Source of the DNA: Certhia americana
Taxonomy: Eukaryota > Chordata > Aves > Passeriformes > Certhiidae
DNA length: 64,000 nucleotides
Reading direction: 5' to 3'
Assembly (NCBI GenBank): GCA_018697195.1
Contig: CM031879.1
Span: 26,037,660-26,101,659 of the forward strand
Part shown: positions 48,084 to 62,700 of the stretch, in pieces
Position numbering within the stretch: position 1 is the first letter of the stretch
Layout of the letters: each line of letters starts with the position of its first letter
Made by a program: the position numbers and the translations under genes
The notes under the pieces: generated by a model
Told to the model about the DNA's origin: nothing
Databases searched by the model: none
The model's input: only the letters and a program-made list of their open reading frames with translations

Positions 48084-48734
48084 TTTATTTGAAAAAAAAC
48101 CCCAGATTTTGAAAAATGAAGAAACATCATTGCTTTGTCATGACTTCTTGGGAAAACACTGCTACTCAATTAAGAGAACAAATGAATGGTCTTTAGATCC
48201 AGGATTCATTTATCAGGAGGTATTTTTTACTTACTCCACAGTACCCTCATTATTGACACTACCCCACCATATCTGAAGATAATGTTGGAAATCAGCAAGA
48301 TTCCCTGGCTGACACACTGCAGAACACACCCTATGGAAACTTTTACAATTGATGCTGCTGATGTTGATGGAGATGAGCAAGCAGGATAGCTTCCAGTTTA
48401 TTTTTACTTCTATCTTCAAAGTATTCATTCAAGCACATCTGTGTGTCTCTAAATGCACCACAATGTTGGATGATGAGCCTGTTGCTAGGCTACTAACAAC
48501 ATGTCCTTTTATATGTCTAAAAATACATTTAACTCCTGTAGTTAATGGTGATTCTTCCTCTGCATTCTGAAGCACATGATTATTGCAGACCACCTTGAGG
48601 CTTCATGAAGATGAGTGTTTTAGTCCCTGTTAATACAGCCCTGTTATTAAGATTGTTGCAGAATCTGGGAGGAGGCATGAGTATTCCTGGCTCCTAATTC
48701 ATACATGCTGTTCTTTCTCAGCAAGCACAAGAAA
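48084..48734. other. Intergenic, no gene seen
   Basis: AT-rich, no recognised element. Confidence 0.6.
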
Positions 48735-48950
48735 TAGAACTGTGAAGGACTTTAAAGGTCATATTACTTATCTGTCTGTATAAGACAGGATCAACTAAAT
48801 AACTCCTGGCAGACATTTGTCAAACAAGAGTCTGCAAGTTTATAGAGATGGAGATTCTTTTACCTCCCTAGGCAACGTAATCCCATGTCTAAATATTGCC
48901 AGTAGAAGGTATTTCCACAATATACATCCTAAATTTCCCTCACTGCTCTT
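48735..48950 (-). repeat. CR1-type LINE 3'-region fragment, antisense
   Basis: On the plus strand the order of blocks is 'gactttaaaggtcatattac', 'agatggagattcttttacct', 'ccctaggcaacgtaatccca', then 'ttccacaatatacatcctaa' and 'atttccctcactgct'. This matches the reverse complement of the CR1 3' half. It is quite diverged, suggesting an older insertion than the one at 56 kb. Confidence 0.68.
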
Positions 48951-51900
48951 TAAATTAATTAATGCTTATATTAAATGCATTCATGAGTGTTGTCTGACTA
49001 GACATACTGAAAAAACATAGCCAAGAGAGCAAAATTAGATACCAGGCCTTTTTCAGACTACAAAGACAGTTATTTCTAATAAATAGAATAAAGGCAGCTG
49101 CTGCTTCGGCTTCAGACTGAGATGCAAGTCTCTAAAATAGTTTAAAAGGGAATGCTTCCATATGTTCAGAATTCTGTATCTGTTTTCTTCTCTTACTGGT
49201 GGAAAGGAACACCATGGGAGAGATCTGATATGAGTTTTGGGGATTATTGAGGGAGGTCAACATGGAGGCCATACTGAAAGCTTACTGCAGCCTTACTTAA
49301 CCTCTTGCTGCACATAAGCACAAGTGAATAAAAGACTAACTCTTTACAAAGTCAAGGCCTTGGCTATTATGGGCCAGAGAACCAAATCTTTGACAGAAGA
49401 GGTGGATAATGAACAGGACCTTACAGTATGAGTAAAAGAGCAGATCTTCCCTACCATAAACAGCAAGGAAAACTGCAGCAGCCAGTTTCAAAACCTGCAC
49501 CAAGGACAAGATACATGCAGGGTGGGGATGGATTTCTAACACTGTCACTGTGAATAATGTATTTTGAGCAGCTGAACCAGAAGAGATCAGAAAGTCAAAC
49601 AAAAAATACACAAGTGGTAGTACCAGTGAAGGCTGATGCTTTATAAAGTTGTACCTAAGGCATGGATTCTCTACAGCCTCTCCATCAGGTCACCAGGACA
49701 ATCTCTGTCCTCTATCAAGCGACTGACTTTCATGAAACATGTAAGATCCTATCTTACTTTCATTACTATCTTACTTACTATTACTGTTCAACCAAAAGTT
49801 ATTTTCATGACAGACAGAGATATTTCACCTGCTCTGATCAGCAGAGATTCCAGAATTAGGTCAGTGTTAAAATTATTGTTCTGATGTTAACAATAAGCAG
49901 CATTTTGAAAATATCACAATGAGATAGTATGGCATTTTAAAAATAATAATGAAAATCACGGACTCAAAACACATAAAATGTGCTAAAATTAGCCCTTATT
50001 AGTGAGAAGAAAAAATCAAAACAGCAAACTACCAAGAAAATGGCAATGTCTAGCTCTTGGCAGAGTGTCAGCCCTACCCTGGAAAATTATAAAAGAGATT
50101 AAGAGCTCATACAGTGTCAAAAAAGAGAAAACCAAAAATACCATAAAAGCAATCAATGTGTTGGAAGATTTGAAGAGGTGAATGATCCTTTGATAGGACT
50201 TACTCAGGTTTTTTTCCTTTTTAATAGTGACTGGATGGAATCCATACCAGAAAAAGTTCAGGATTAATTGGGGGTTTTACTCAGAAAAGACATTTCTTCA
50301 CAGGAAAAAGAAATAAAAAGCTTGAAGCAATGAACTCTTCATTCTTAGTGTAGTACAGATCTCTCCAGGTTCACAACGCTCACACTCCCCCATAACTATC
50401 TTTCCCAGGCTGCATAATCTCTGAATAATCAAAGCCCCTTCTGTTTGTTCACTAATTGCTCTTCACACAGATTTCAGAGACTTGAGATTACAGACCCCAC
50501 TGGAGGACAATAGGAATAGTGTGGCTCCTCTTCAGTACACACCCACTGAAATGTGCTCATTTAGTTTGAATCACTTTCAGCAGTGACTTATCATTGGAAT
50601 GGATCAGGTATGTTGATGTTGTTTCTAATAAAGTCTTGCATTAGTCTTGCTGAAAAGGGGCTATTCTGGAGCCAAAAGCTGCTACAAAGGGTGCAGGTGT
50701 GGCTTGACAATGACACAGCCTTGTAACACCACTTGGAAGGTTTGAACTGCACTCAGTCCAGCATATCATGACCAGTACTCCCAGACATCCATTCTTCCCA
50801 GTACTGATCAGTAATAAACATCTGGAGTTTGTGAGAAAGGATTTTCAAATCCCAGAGCTGTTTCTATAGTGAACATGTTTTTTCTCTTGTAAAACACATC
50901 AGACTGACTTTAAAACTGCTCAGCTCCACATATAAGGAGCACCTTATTGCTGAGTGGTGCCACTGCACAAATAATGTCAAGTTTCATATGCACAAAGATT
51001 TATTAGGGTGGTTCACAACTGGTGGCATACATCAATTACAAGAGAGCAAGTTGCTTCTCAGATAGAATAAAACCTGGGTGATGAAAGGAGGGTTGAGGGA
51101 GGAAGAAAGGGAAAAGATAGAGAGAAAGCCAAAGGGGGGAAGACAGAGAAAGAGAGGGAGAGGTGTGAGCAGAAGAAAGGAAACAAGGTGTATGTGTAAT
51201 CAGATAAGAGCAGCAACAGTCCTCTAGATTCTCTCTTCAGTGCAGCAGGTAAAAACACTGAAGATGTCCGGAAGGATAATTTCCATCACACTTTCCCCCT
51301 TAGTACTTTCCATTGTGATTTGTTTAAAAACCCTGTTACTTATGTCAGTTTATCATGACATTGGTACTGATCAGAGCATGTTAATTAAGTGTAAGTACTG
51401 CATAACCATTAAGTTCATATACACAAGTATCATTGCATAATATTTCTCCCATCTTTAAATAATGCTATTGACGTCGCTGTGATCTGTGTTTGCTTTTTGT
51501 CTGCCCTAAACTAAAATCTGCAAAGCAAGAGGAGATGGAAAGAGTTAAGAGGGAGAAAAGGGTGCAGATCTCAGGCTGGAGGTAGCCACCTCCCATAAGA
51601 ACCCAGCCTAACAATACAGAAGTCTGTAGGCACAAAATCATGGGACCAAAGACAGCAGAATAATACCTGGGGAAAATACTGCCACAGTGACTATGGAAAA
51701 ACAGTGCCATGACATTTCAGAGGAGAGATAGCATCAGTGAAGCTGAGATACAAAGCAGTGCTGGGATACAAATCATCTTCAAATCAGAACAGGATTAGAG
51801 TTGATTTTCAGTTTCTTCTGTGAGAAAGACTAGGAACAAGAACACAACCCTGGAATACAAATATACAACACAATATAAAGTCAACAAACAGATCTGAATT

Positions 51901-54900
51901 GAGTCTTTCCTCCTCTGTTGGAAAAAAAGAAGAAAAAGAAAAGAAAAGAAAAAATAAAAGAAACCGAGTAAAAAGTAATAATAAATGAACTTGCTGGCAT
52001 ACATCTGTGGAGTGATGCAGACTAAATATTGGCTATGAGAAGCAATCATTAATATTTATAAAGAAGCTCAGCAGCAGCTGCCAAAGGATGAAGGGAATGT
52101 TCAGGAAATTTCAGACTGGTAATAAAACAAGTTAGGGTTATAAGAATGGCAAGTTTGCATATGAAAGCAAAATGTATCAATTTACTGAAGGTCTTGTAAT
52201 ATATGTTCCTCCACAGTTCCAGTATTCCTACACTGAGAGCAAGCAGACATTATTTTGAATAAACCATTGCACTGAGATATGACAGGTTTTGGTGACTTGG
52301 GAAATCACAGCTCGGAATCTTTAGTGAAGTCCTGCAATATATATCAGGAAGTTCAACTAAAATACAATCAAAATGAGTCCACAGACAAATCTTTCAAAAG
52401 AAAAATTACTTAGCTAGTAAAAAAAAAAAATTACAAAATAGTCCCCTTTCCTACAGAGCTGCTTCTTGTTACAGAAGCAGTTGATGAGTGCTCTGATGAG
52501 ATTCCCACAAGATATGAAAGAGAGGGAATATTCTCCTTTATAAATTTTTCCATGTAGTATATTTTATATACAGAAATTTTATAAACTGAAACTGCTGAAA
52601 AGCTGTAGCTGTATGAAACACAGTGGAAAAAAAATTGTGCTGGTGTGAAAGTCTGTAAAAGTCACAAAGAAAAGTAGAAGACCCAAAAGCTGAAGAAAGG
52701 GTCACTTCCTCCATGCTAACTTGTTACTACACTTGAGTCTCAGGGGTTCTTTTATTCATGAAAAATTAATTTCTATGTTTGTAAAAGGCTATAATTTTTC
52801 TGATACAAAATTTTAATTTCCATTTAAACATGTCTTAACAATAAAAAGGCACAGGTCATGCATGGGCTTTTCACACTGGAAAAAACCTAAGATGACAGAA
52901 AAACATGCTTTTGTATAGCATGACATTTTTCCTGCCTTGCCTCCTGTGCTCATACTGTCTGCTTCAGGCACCCGTGTTCTGTCAAAGGACCACATTCTCA
53001 CCTTGCTCTGTTGCCATGTTTTACCCCCAGCATTTCCCCTCTCTAGACACAGACCTCAGGCTCCTCTGACTGCACACAACTAACTGCATCCAGAAACGGA
53101 AAACACTGCCAAGGATGTCAGAGTAAACTTCTCATTCTCCCTCAGCAGTGATGAACACTATCAAAACTTGTATCAGAGAGGAATAATACAGGGCTCTTCT
53201 CAAATCGTATTGTTTTCTGAGCTATGGTCAACTGAAAGCTGAATTAAATGGATTCATGTTAAAAGAGCTACAATGAAAAATGAGTTGCTGTGACATGATC
53301 TCTCCTTCAGAAAGATTTAAAGGCAAGATAATTTTCATGTCTGACTAAAATTACTGTTTTGGGTGGCACAGTTTGTTTTTTTTTTCCGGGAGACAATGAA
53401 GACCACCATAAATACCATAAAAATAAATAGATGCAGATCCAGGACAAATGTACAACTAAGAGAGATATTAATATAATTAAGGTTTTGTCTCCACAACAAA
53501 TGGTAGCAGACATGGATTTTAATTGCAGCACTTTTAAGAAGATGGGATCAATTTGTTTTCCTGGAGTACGTACACCTGAAATACTTTAAAAAAAAAAAAA
53601 AATTCCACTTTGCATTTCCGAGGTCCCCAGCAAATAGCACCCAGTATCTTGACATCCAGATGGTTAAATTATTCTATTAATGGCACAGTGACAGAGGCAA
53701 AGTAACATTTTTGGCAGATGCAAAGTCATAAACCAACAAAATACTGATCCATCCTTGACAGGCATGAATGTGAAAAGATATAGGCATCTTTTCAGGGTGA
53801 AATACACCCAAAGAGAGATGTATTTGATCCCTTTGTTAGAAATACTAAATTCCAATTGCCTTCATTTAATTTCATTTCCCCCACCTATAAGGACATTTTC
53901 AAATAAGGGCACATACATTCAGGTCAGTACATACATCCTGTCAATATCAATGATTACTTTATTGATAAATCCTCCTGTACCATGGAAAAATGCCTACTTC
54001 AGTCTCAGTGGCACTGATAACATAAAATACTAGAAAAATAAACCAAAATTAACAAACAGTAGAGCCAGAAAATCATCAGACTATGAATATATTCTTTTGA
54101 AGACTATGCCACATTTGGCTAGGTAGTGATGAAAATAATCTCGACACAAACTGAAAAAATGAAAAGGAACATCTCATCTGCATAGAGTCACTTACATAAA
54201 ATGAACAAAATTTTATTCCACTAAACACATCCACATACAGATATGAACACTAGACTACAATATTTTTAGGGCTTCAAAATGAAATGGTTAACTAGCTAAT
54301 CTGCATAATAATAATGCACACCATAACACGCATATTGGTAGACAATGTAGAAGTCTGGATCTTTCCTGTGCCTATAATAGGGATTAAATTTAATATATGA
54401 TTGCTACTATTTCTCTTTTTTAGCTCTCTGTGTCATTTGGCACATAGACAGAGTTCAAAAGCTTCCTGTTTGATGATCAGCTAAAAGCTGGAGGTGTTAC
54501 ACACCAATCAAATTTTGCATTGAACATGAGAATTCTTCCTAGAATAGTATTTGTCTTTCCAATATCTTAGCATTGTATATATTTAGCTGCATTTTCATTA
54601 ACAGCATCCTATTGAGACAGTGGGTGTTATGAGCCCTCCTTTAGAGATGTGGAGCTGAGTCACAAGGAGAACAAGATGAGAAATAGACACTAATTTTCGA
54701 AGCCTGGTTTGATTTCCTTGAGTTACTTACTGTTCTGCCAAAAATTTTCTCTATAAAACATACAACACACTATGTATGCTACTGCACACAAAGGACAGAG
54801 GTTTTTACCAGTAAGTTTTTAAATGTTATTTCAGATTACCTGAACTTAGAGTGTAATAATATAAGAACTGAAGCCCAGAGTTCAGCAGTGGCAAATGAGT

Positions 54901-56009
54901 GTAAAGCTCTGAATGGTGATCAGAAGTGCTCAAAGTAGCCTGTGTTGCTGAGGAAGATATGGTCACATGGTGCACTATTTGGAGTTTCCTAAAAGTCATA
55001 AATCTCTTGGCTAAATATATCCAAATACAGTTTTATCGTGTGTTTCCCACTGTGTTCTAGTGGGAAATGATTAAGTAATAAAAGGCTGCCAGGGAGCCAT
55101 ATTTTACTCCACTGCTTTTCTGCAGAACTTTCAGGGAGAGGTCTCATACATGGTCTCACTGAAGACTGTTGAGAAAGCAAGATAAGTCTACAATGATGCA
55201 TATTCCTATGTGAAGAGCCAAAGCCTTGCATTTTATCTGATTTCCTAATCCTAATTAACCTCTTAACAGCAAATCATCTACAACAATCTGCAACACTTTA
55301 AAAAACATCAGTAGGTGGTGTTCATTGCTATTTTAAGTTTTTCACGACAGCCTAATAATAATAATAATGCTTATTAATAGTCATAAATAAAATTATATTG
55401 ATTTAAATGATTGACTGCAAGACTGTAATTATAGAAGTAGGCTTTTCTGCCCTTTCGAGATAAACTCCCAGGGTATAAAAAAGACAAGCTTGTTTGGTTT
55501 CTTACTTTTATTCTCAATGACTTCTAATGAAATGTTTCTAACATGGATACTCAATTCAAATAGACTTTAGTGTTCTCCACATCAATACCTATAAGATAGG
55601 AAATAGTTTCCAATTATAACTGTAGTTGCACTTTCTAGTTAAATTCTGAAAAATTATATCTCATATCTATGCTGTTCATGCCAGCACCACAGGCTAATAA
55701 ATAGTGTATTTTTGTGGTGTTCATTGCTTTGGCAAAGCTAGAAATTTAGTCAAGCTTTAGTCATTTAGTTTCTAGTTAAACCTAAGAAATTCACTTTTTC
55801 TGCCATTCATCACCCATGCAACAGAGATATTTATGGAATGTTTTGAGGAAGATTTTTTCGCACATGTGAGGTACTCCTACAGATATTCTACTCAAAAACA
55901 AAGGATAACTGTTTGGGAATATGGCAGCCAAGGGCAGCTTTGGGTTGCAGTGACCAAATGTGGACCCTGAAGGAAGTGAGAATGCTAGCAGAGTAACTAG
56001 TGCAAGGAT
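48951..56009. other. Intergenic, no gene seen
   Basis: AT-rich sequence. Contains purine-rich tracts at about 51.09-51.19 kb and 51.92-51.97 kb and A runs at about 52.42 and 53.59 kb. No exon or RNA gene recognised. Confidence 0.6.
51088..51190. repeat. Purine-rich (GA/GAAA) low-complexity tract
   Basis: Plus strand is almost entirely A and G, with 'gagagaaag' phrases and little internal order. Confidence 0.8.
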
Positions 56010-56285
56010 ATAGGGAAGATGAAGCCAGGCTCTTCCTGAAGGTATTCCCTGACAGGATGAGAGGCAAGAGTCACAAGCTAAAATAAGGAAAGTTCTGAGT
56101 AGATAGAAAGAAATCTTTTTATCTCTGAAGGTAGTCAAACACTGGAACAGATGGGGCAGGTATTTTGTGGAACCTCTGTCCATGGTCCCAAGCAACCCAA
56201 GATAGGCTGGACCCACCCTGTGTGTGGGATGAGACCAGATGATTTCTAGGAGGCCATTCCAACCTAAATTATTCTAAAAAAACTG
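56010..56285 (+). repeat. CR1 LINE 3'-region fragment
   Basis: Shows CR1 3' blocks in order: 'gacaggatgagaggcaagag', 'aacactggaacagatggggc', 'gtggaacctctgtccatggt', 'caagcaacccaagataggct', 'accagatgatttctagga', 'ccattccaacctaaattatt'. It ends near 'attctaaa', the degraded form of the 3' octamer repeats. Non-coding remnant with small indels. Confidence 0.85.
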
Positions 56286-57880
56286 TGACTCTGGACTAGG
56301 ATTAGTGGAGTTATACTTGTTCAGGGAAGTGTAAAAATGGTTGCCCTGGGAGGCTGTTCTCACAGGCAAAAGTGCCCAGGGGAGCTGGTTGACGTCAAGA
56401 GCAATTTTCATCATCTGTAAGTGCAATTCATCCTGGTTTGCAAGAAAATAGGTAGACAGAGTAGAAAACCTGCTTGCCTAAACAAGAAATGCCTAAATTC
56501 CTAACTGAGATAAATAATTACCAGACTGATGACCAGAAATAGGCAAATGCCACACACATCTTCAAAAAACCTGGCAAGAAAGAGGATTTGGAGAACTAGA
56601 TGCTCACCAAACTATCCATAACTCCAGGATAATTCTAGAGCAAATCAACATGGAAGTCATTCTACATGAGGTAGTTTCAAATTAGCTGTGAGAGTTGAGA
56701 GGTAAAAGAAAAGAAAATTATTATTCCCTGGAAACTGAGGCACCAAGTGACTAATGATTTCTTAATTTTTAACTTCTAAAGGGTTGTGGATGTTTAGTTC
56801 CCATCAATTTATATACCAAATGAGTTTAAGAACATGAAAAAAAACCCTCTGTAAAACCTACCCTGATGGGATTCCAAAAAGCCTCCTCGAAATTTAATGT
56901 ATCTACTTTTTATAAGCATTTGAAGTAGCATATACATATGTGCCTATGTCTATATATGTCTGTGCACTCTCTGGCCTTCAACAAGCAGCCTGCTCAGCAT
57001 GTCTTTGCCTGATTTGAATTTATTTGTACTGTTCTGCAGAATATCACATAATCCATTTACAGGAGAGTGTGTTTTGCGTAATATACTGAAGGCTGAACAG
57101 TTTATTCTTGTATACTTATCCAGACATGGGCACTGCGAACCACTCAGCTTGTTCTACTGATTTCATTTTCTAAATGGCATTTTCAGCTGTTTTAGATTTG
57201 TAGGACACCACAGGCAAAATTTCCACACAATTTCAGAGCCAATGGTCCCCAGGAAAATTTGGTGTTGGGAATGGCTCTTGTCCAAACTGCAGATATAGGC
57301 AGGCTCCAGATTCCACAATCACCCGGGCTCTTCTCTGACAATCCCAGAAATACTGAATGCCAAAGCTGTACCCACTCAGCCACTGCTCCTCACACACCTG
57401 TGTATAGATAGAAGAATTAAAGCAGACATACACAAAATAGACTTGAAATCACTAGGAAGTTTCCCTTTTTTATTGTCCAATCTCCCAGTTTCACTCTTTC
57501 CTCTCAGTCAAGCCAACAATCTATACAAGACATTACTGCTTGGAGTATGACTTACATCTGGTTCCACAAAAAACCCAGGGAAGATTTTGTGTAAAACCGA
57601 CAGTGAAATGAAGTAAGCATCTTTGTGGTGTGTGCTTAGATCACATGAAAGAAGATAGACTACGAAAAGATATCTGAAAGACAGAAGATCTCTCTGGAGG
57701 TGTTTTGGGCTTACAATCTAAGACTCAGATTAAGAATTACAACAAAGACAAGAATATGGTAAAAAGAAGTCAAAAAACGAAAACAGACAAAAGAATCTAA
57801 TTGTAACTAGGTTGACTTTAAGGTAGTAAATTGAAGAAACTGTGGGTGGAAGGAACAAAGTAATATAAGTAGTAGAGGCA
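56286..57880. other. Intergenic, no gene seen
   Basis: AT-rich sequence; no recognisable exon or repeat. Confidence 0.6.
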
Positions 57881-58005
57881 GCCTCATTTTCCTAAACAAG
57901 CCTTGGCTGACTGAGTGGGAGGGACAGGATTTGGTGGACTTGGCCTTGCTAAGTTAGAGGTTGGACTGGATGATCTTGAAGGTACCTTGCAACATAAAAT
58001 GATTC
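57881..58005 (+). repeat. CR1 LINE 3' end
   Basis: Contains 'ggttggactggatgatcttg', 'aaggtaccttgcaac' and the terminal 'atgattctgtat', which matches the CR1 3' octamer end. A short 5'-truncated insertion. Confidence 0.78.
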
Positions 58006-59600
58006 TGTATAAATCACCAAAGCCATTATTTTTGATGCTTAAATGAAATACAGGTTTAAAATACCTATCATACCTCCTTTGTTCGCAATTCTATCACAAA
58101 AAACCAAAGACAAGGACAAGAAATGATCAGTCACTTGGTTGTGAAAAGGTTTCAGTCATCTCAGTATCACTCCTCCATTTGTAAAAATTTACAAATTGTC
58201 AATCTACTTGTCAATTTACTCTACAATTTACTCTACAATTTACTACTTGTCAATCAGTGATAAATGAATCCACTTCTAAGGCTGCTTGCCCCCATAACAA
58301 AAAATAAATATTCTCTCTCTCTCTCTCTCCTGTCATGTCTTTTCTCACTGAACATTCAATCTTACCCAGACAAAAAGCTCACCTTTATCATCCACAATAT
58401 TAGCTTTTTTCACTCAGGGTTTATGTGGATCCCTCAAGGTATCATGCCTCCTAATTCCTTACTCATCTTGCTGTGATTTTGGGCAATTTTGAGACGCCTT
58501 TTCAAATAACTATATCCCTCTGTGTGTGTAGCAGAGAAGTAATACAGGGCAGCTTTAGACAACTATATTAGTCAGCTAACATGCCTTTGCTGTCTGAATA
58601 GTTAACAGAAAGCTGATTTCTCTGGAGATGATCTCCAAAGATTCAAGATTGACACCTGCTCCTTTCCTCCATCATGCCCCTAACTGTATACAAAACCTCC
58701 CAGCTTGGAGCCCTGTGCCACCTCTCCCACAGGGCTGGTGCACCCTCACCAGCCTGATTCTCCAGCCATCCAAGCAGAGAAAGTTCTGGAGGGCAGCATG
58801 GTCACTTGTCTTATTTGTGGATACAAGGACACCAGTGTGGAGGAAGGGTGAGGACAGTGTAGTGTCCTTATCCCCCTGCCTCAGTCAGATGGGTCTGGGT
58901 TCATATCTGAATTGAAGACTGGAGCCAAAGTCAAGAACTCCCAGATTCAAAAGCAGAGCTGTGGCCTAAATTAGATATTGGCTTCCAAAATACATACCAA
59001 GCAGCATGAAATTTCTTGGGCTGTATTCAGGCACTCAGGCACAAAGAATAACTCCAGAGAGTTGAATGCTTTTACTTTATTCACTAAACTTCCCATCTAG
59101 CAGTATGGAAGTAGCAGGCCAGCAGTAGTGATGAACCAGCTCTGAGAATGCATCCAGACCAATCATCCCATCCTGTAAAATCCTTGCTGACAAAACCCAG
59201 AAATAAATAGAAATAGCATAAATTGTAATCTGAGAACAAAACAAAACAAAAAGCTTTATAGAGCTGAAGGATCAGTAAAAAATTTTTCAGTACATTGTCA
59301 GAAATTTTCAGTATATTAAAAAGTAATTCACATATCTCTACTCCAAATGCAAAAGTAAAGACTAAGTCATGATGAAATCTATTACAGCAGGAAGCTTCTC
59401 AACAGTTTGTGTATTGGCATAACTCGCGTGTGCTTGGGAAATACAGCAAGCAAATATTATGGTTTCAATAAGTGAAAAATAGGCTATATAAGCTTCCTTA
59501 AATTCTTCATAAGTAGATCTTGCCTAGTTACAAAAACATGGCTTGGAGTTAAAAATAAAATGGAAAAAGTTTATAATCTCTGCTGCTTACTCTGCTAGAC
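58006..59600. other. Intergenic, no gene seen
   Basis: AT-rich. Holds a small tandem repeat of 'ctacaatttact' at about 58205-58240 and a (CT)n run at about 58312-58329. No exon recognised. Confidence 0.6.
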
Positions 59601-59710
59601 AAGTCCCTGAGAAACTTGAACTCATTGGACCTATCTTGAGCGGGGGTTCAGGCTCCATCTCTTCCAAAGGTCCTCTCTAATCTAAATAATTGCATGATTC
59701 CATATACAAT
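59601..59710 (+). repeat. CR1 LINE 3'-end remnant (weak)
   Basis: The stretch 'ctcttccaaaggtcctctct' followed by 'aatctaaataattgcatgat' and 'tcc' resembles a diverged CR1 3' end. It is short, so the call is tentative. Confidence 0.5.
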
Positions 59711-62700
59711 ATCTTTCTCATTTAAAGTCAATATAAATCCTTGATTTTTTGATGGGCATCTTCTTCATAAAGGAGCAGTATCCAGTGCAAGATGAACAAA
59801 TTTCTGGAGGAAATAATTGCATGTTGCAATGTAGGATTTATCTCTCAGAGATGTGCCTTTTCATCAAGCTAATGCTCCCCGTGGATGCATTTCCTGTGGG
59901 AGGAATATCAGGCCATTTTCTTTATTATAGTATGCAGTACCTGTGTGCTAAATATTACTTGAATCCTCAGTTCATACAGCTAGTATGCCACTTGGTATGA
60001 CAAATTTCAAAACATGAAGGCATTATTTATGCCCAGAGGCTTTTTAATATTATTCTTCCATAAGAGATTTATGATTCAGCGATTGCCTGGTTATTAACTT
60101 CTTGCTCATTTGCATTTGAAGTCCAAGAAGTTTTAGTTCATAATTCTTTTTCACACAATGCAGGTTTTAATAGCTATTCAGAAGGACAGTATCTCTAGCA
60201 GAAATATCCTTTGGAAGCTCAAGTGGCTGTAATAGTACAAAGAAGGCACAAAAACTGACACAGACCTACAGTCCTAGAGGCGTTATAATGCTATCTATAT
60301 TTGCAGAGCACCCACTTATCTCTAGTCTTTTCAAGAGCTGGTATGAGGTTTAGGGCCTAGCTACTCAGTCAGGGATTTCAGATCATTTTAAAATCTGTGC
60401 ATATCCAGTTCTTTTGTATTTGGTAACACATTAGGCCAACTGTTTTCTCAGAGACAGAGTTGAGTAACTAAAGCATATTTTTTAAAATAGGACATTGAAA
60501 ATAATACTGAGATCAATTTGAAATAGAAAGACATTTCCAATTTACTGAGAAATTAAATTAAATAAACATGTGGTTTAATTTTTCAGGTGAATCCTTATTT
60601 ATTTTTTCATAAATTGATAGTCTTTCAATGAAAACTGACCATTTTGACATAGTACAATTTTTTTCTTATACTTCTTTAGCTGAATCTTTTCACTCAACTT
60701 GAACCAAATTCTCCAACTGATTTGATTTTCTCAGACAAAGCCAGCAAATAAAATCCATACTAAATTCTCATAGAGTGTCAAATGAGGGATTTCCGGGGAC
60801 TCCTCTAAATTCCTTTATTATGATACCTACAAATATTTGAAAAAGTTATTACTTCACACACATATTTGTCTGACAATGTTAAAGGAAAGTTAAAAGTAAT
60901 CCATATCTCAAATCTGAGGAATAACCCAGTATGGAGGATGGAAGGCAGTTGCTCTGATGCCTACTCAAACCTGCCTATTTTCCTCAAGTAATCATGTGCT
61001 TGACCATGAATCCACAGCAAATATTCAGTCCTGCTGCTGGTGTTGTTTGGACCAGTTGTTCTGACTCCATCTGCAGGCAAGCCTCAGGGTCTCTGCCTCC
61101 ACACTGGCTACTGCCTGAACTGACTTCTGATTTCTCCACTATTTCTTTCCATCTTTATCTCTCCTTGGTGGTGGAACTGGGATAAATATCACTATCCATC
61201 CACTGCATTGCTACCAAAAACATCTAGCACATTCACAAATCAAGGGCTAAAACTACTTTGCACAGTTCACTTTCTTCAAACAAAGATCAGAGAAGAGCTC
61301 TCAATGTCTAATTGGATACTTACTGGTTTGAGAAGCCTCTGTTCATTTAATTGCCATTCCATTAGACAAGTATTGCATGCTTCATGAAAATAGAGATGAT
61401 ATATTGGCACTTTTACTTAATACCCAGTTCTTTTGATATAGGCTGGCTTGTTAGGATATTAAAATTAGATCTGAGACAGCCTTACTAGCTTCATACTCTT
61501 AAAACTAAGTAATTCCCTTTTAAGAACACTTTATAGAAGAACTAATGTTTTTGAAATGTGATGTTTATCAAAATAAGCCACTGATCTGCTTTTACAATAG
61601 ACATAAATAGATAATGAGATTTACACGAAGGATTGTATTTGAAACTATGAAGCTAGGTTGAACTTCAAGTGCATTTGCTGGTATCCTTGGGCCCATTTCT
61701 GTTTATTCTCCATGATTAGTATATTCACATTTTTATTTAAAGAATGCTTTAAAGGCATTTACTCCTTTCCCCCTGTCTCATTTTGCTTTTTCTTTTCCAA
61801 TTCAGTCTCACTGTTTTTATATTCAGGTATACAAACAGAAGGATGTCTAAGAATATATTATAAATTATTTGTATTTTAAATGGTATCTGTAAATTAATCT
61901 ATGTTCTTCAATAAACAAGCTTTTCATTTAAAGACTTATACTTCAAAGGCTGCCTTTTCTAACAAAAAACACATATCTTGGCCTCTTTCTTTAACTACAT
62001 CACTATGAGTATCTAAAATATATATTGTATATTGCATTGCATTATCATTTGAAGATACAGAGCTGTGGGTAGCTGATGAAGGCAGAAAAGATGCACACTC
62101 ATTTACTGGCTAGCATTAATTTTCAGTGATGTTGTTATTTGTGAGTCATGGTTTTGTATCTGGGATGAAACTGCTGAAGGACAGGACAGCTGGAAGCCTC
62201 TGTGCTCAACAGCTGATGCATAGAGAAAATCAAACAAACTATGTTAGGAAAATATTCGCGCTTTTGGATTACTGTCTGACTGAAAAGGGTCCATAATTTC
62301 TATCTTTTGGCTAATGTGGTATTTAGTCTTAAAAATGTGGTGAATATCATGTGGAAGGAATGGTTTGTCTGTATATAGATCATTCACTATTATCATATTT
62401 TAAAGACTGTTTTACACTTCTTTTTTCACGGTGTATGTGATAAGGGGACAATGAAAAGAATAGCTGGTTTATATAAAAGTCTCTCCTGTCTCAAATACAC
62501 ATTAGTGTGGACCAGAAATCTACTTATCCATATGTACCTTGAAGAAGGATAAAATGTATTATCACCTCTTCCTCCAGATAGAATGTGGAGCATATCAGGG
62601 ATCTGAGCAGCCCCTGAGGACAATACACAAAGGTTCTTTCAGACCTTTGCATTACATTGAATCCTAATGTTTTCATCCAGACCTAAAATTAGGAGACCCA

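Noticed and set aside
47941..48276. Pro/Ser/Leu-repeat frame of 111 residues
   Set aside because: Translation of the composite pyrimidine microsatellite.
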